Shown here: positions 62,596-64,000 of the stretch, one piece after another
How positions within the stretch are numbered: position 1 is the first letter of the stretch
How the letters are laid out: each line of letters begins with the position of its first letter
Source: CAZDRI01 sp964508055
GTDB lineage: Bacteria > Pseudomonadota > Gammaproteobacteria > PS1 > Pseudothioglobaceae
Direction: 5' to 3'
NCBI GenBank assembly: GCA_964508055.1
Contig: CAZDRI010000006.1
Span: forward strand, 1 to 64,000
DNA: 64,000 bases
Program-made: the position numbers and the translations under genes
The notes under the pieces: generated by a model
What the model saw: the letters and a program-made list of their open reading frames with translations, nothing else
Told to the model about the DNA's origin: nothing
Database searches by the model: none

Positions 62596-63267
62596 TTAAA
62601 CTTCAGCTAGCTCACTACGCATAGCGTCAATGGTTTTTTTATAATCTTTAGTGCCAAATATAGCCGAACCTGCAACAAAAGTATCAGCACCTGCTGCTGC
62701 TATTTCACGAATATTATCAACCTTTACCCCGCCGTCAATTTCTAAGCGAATATCAAGATTTTTATCATCAATTGCTTTACGCACAGCTTTTAATTTTTCT
62801 AAAGTATATGGGATAAAAGACTGCCCGCCAAAGCCCGGATTAACAGACATTAAAAGCACCATATCTAAGTCTTCTAACACATGGTCTAAATAACTAAGAG
62901 GTGTTGCTGGGTTAAAAACCAGTCCTGCTTTACAGCCATTTTCTTTAATTAAAGCTACAGTTCTGTCAATATGCTCACTTGCTTCTGGATGAAAAGTAAT
63001 ATAATCAGCCCCAGCTTTACAAAAGTCAGGGATTATCCTATCAACTGGTTTAACCATTAAGTGCGCATCAATAGGAGCCTTAACTCCATGATTTCTTAGT
63101 GCCTCACATACTAAAGGGCCAATAGTTAAATTAGGCACATAATGATTATCCATAACATCAAAATGAACTATATCTGCTCCTGCAGTTAAAACATTATCAA
63201 CTTCCTCACCAAGTTTTGCAAAGTCCGCTGATAAAATAGACGGAGCAATAAAATTGCTTTGTTTCAT
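62596..63267 (-). CDS. rpe: ribulose-phosphate 3-epimerase
   Basis: Rpe (223 aa), a TIM-barrel zinc epimerase interconverting ribulose and xylulose 5-phosphates in the pentose phosphate pathway and Calvin cycle. Blocks include APSILSADFAKLGEEV, HFDVMDNHYVPNLTIGP, the VNPGFGGQSFI motif and LEIDGGVKVDNI. Length matches E. coli (225). It follows gpmI by 20 bp on the same strand, so both are probably co-transcribed. Confidence 0.98.
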   Translation of the reverse strand: MKQSNFIAPSILSADFAKLGEEVDNVLTAGADIVHFDVMDNHYVPNLTIGPLVCEALRNHGVKAPIDAHLMVKPVDRIIPDFCKAGADYITFHPEASEHIDRTVALIKENGCKAGLVFNPATPLSYLDHVLEDLDMVLLMSVNPGFGGQSFIPYTLEKLKAVRKAIDDKNLDIRLEIDGGVKVDNIREIAAAGADTFVAGSAIFGTKDYKKTIDAMRSELAEV

Positions 63268-63287
63268 ATTAATCTCCTATATTAAAT

Positions 63288-64000
63288 TTAAAAATCAAAA
63301 GTTAAAAGTTTACATCCTGTCATTTCTTTTGGGATATTTATCCCCATTAATTCAAGTATTGTAGGAGCAATATCAGATAATTTTGCACTAGTTTGATTAG
63401 TAAATTTTGCTTTCCTACCAATAAATAAAAGTGGCACTTCATTATTAGTGTGTGCTGTGTGGGCTAAATTAGTATTATAGTTTAGCATTTGCTCCGCATT
63501 ACCGTGGTCTGCAGTAATTAACATTTCAGCTGCTACATTTTTAACAGCCTCATAAATATCACCAAGACATTTATCCACCGCTTCTATAGCCTTTACAGTA
63601 GCTCCCAATTTACCACTATGTCCAACCATATCAGCATTAGCGAAATTACAAACTATTAAATCATACTTACCATTATTAATTTCAATAATAAGTTTTTTAG
63701 TAAGCTCAAAAGCACTCATTTCTGGTTTTAAATCATATGTAGTAATTTTTGGTGATGGAATTAGCACTCTATCTTCATTAGTAAATGGTTTTTCAACGCC
63801 ACCATTAAAGAAAAAAGTAACATGAGCATATTTTTCTGTTTCTGCAATTCTAAGCTGCTTCATACCTAATTTAGCAAGATATTCTCCTAAAACATTTTTT
63901 AATTTTTCTACCCCATAAGCAGTAGGTAGATTAAATTTTTCATTGTATTCAGTAAGGCAGATATATTTGCTATTTACAAAATTTCTATTAGCAAATTTGT
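63288..64000 (-). CDS. gpmI: 2,3-bisphosphoglycerate-independent phosphoglycerate mutase (C-terminal part)
   Basis: The 3' portion of gpmI, about 236 codons, running off the right edge of the window. The reading frame is open from the stop at 63288 to the edge; the internal ATG at 63863 is not the start, because the sequence before it also encodes family residues (for example FNLPTAYGVEKLKNVLGEYL). Conserved blocks are KYAHVTFFFNGG, VCNFANADMVGHSGKLGATVKAIEAVD and ITADHGNAEQML, with metal-binding Asp and His. It catalyses 3-phosphoglycerate to 2-phosphoglycerate with manganese. Confidence 0.95.
   Translation of the reverse strand, partial: KFANRNFVNSKYICLTEYNEKFNLPTAYGVEKLKNVLGEYLAKLGMKQLRIAETEKYAHVTFFFNGGVEKPFTNEDRVLIPSPKITTYDLKPEMSAFELTKKLIIEINNGKYDLIVCNFANADMVGHSGKLGATVKAIEAVDKCLGDIYEAVKNVAAEMLITADHGNAEQMLNYNTNLAHTAHTNNEVPLLFIGRKAKFTNQTSAKLSDIAPTILELMGINIPKEMTGCKLLTFDF

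Overview
The window is 64 kb of a compact, strongly AT-rich bacterial chromosome (roughly 30 % G+C by eye, not computed). The gene content is gammaproteobacterial: separate nuoC and nuoD in a full 14-gene nuo operon, serC-pheA-hisC, yhdP-tldD, TIGR02449-zapA, cmoB and bioC. A sulfur-related block, cytochrome c5 and the base composition suggest a free-living or symbiotic sulfur oxidiser of the SUP05/Thioglobaceae type. That placement is inference; no rRNA or other marker is present to test it. I see no tRNA, rRNA, CRISPR array, transposase gene or prophage.

Layout. 0-3.6 kb: polA, divergent from a solitary znuC. 3.6-7.7 kb: a block of visibly higher G+C on the minus strand with a pentahaem cytochrome c, a YeeE/YedE transporter and a periplasmic tandem rhodanese; it lies where znuB would normally follow znuC. 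7.7-12.6 kb: a ClC-family protein with an altered gate motif, an S24-domain protein, nadA, an MFS transporter and a DUF6868 protein. 12.8-18.0 kb: a complete vitamin B12 uptake operon (btuB-btuF-btuC-btuD-cobO) behind a cobalamin riboswitch. 18-28 kb: serC-pheA-hisC, dsbC, pepA, a DUF302-like protein, dnaA away from dnaN, a rhodanese with an unknown gene, and serS. 28-38 kb: tldD and yhdP, a cytochrome c5, a FetB-like permease, radA, a solitary gltD and a 5'-nucleotidase. 38-40 kb: rpsB-tsf. 40.2-54.5 kb: nuoA-N. 54.5-56.6 kb: TIGR02449-zapA-znuA-bioC. 56.6-60.8 kb: an aspartic protease/SEC-C protein, a GT39 transferase, a PAP2 phosphatase, cmoB and a small secreted protein. 60.9-64 kb: frr and pyrH, a non-coding inverted-repeat element, rpe and the 3' part of gpmI.

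Functional picture. Complex I, cytochrome c5 and the multihaem cytochrome point to respiratory metabolism. The YeeE/rhodanese pair points to uptake and transfer of sulfane sulfur or thiosulfate. The riboswitch operon points to dependence on scavenged corrinoid.

Most notable observations: (1) rpsB-tsf (+) and pyrH-frr (-) lie at opposite ends of a 22-kb segment, and inverting it would restore the usual rpsB-tsf-pyrH-frr order. (2) A transposase-less element with 28-bp terminal inverted repeats, filled with 67-bp REP-like units, sits at one predicted breakpoint. (3) The higher-G+C sulfur/cytochrome block. (4) A retropepsin-like domain joined to a SEC-C zinc motif. (5) Key-residue changes in DnaA, PheA, the ClC protein and the S24 protein.
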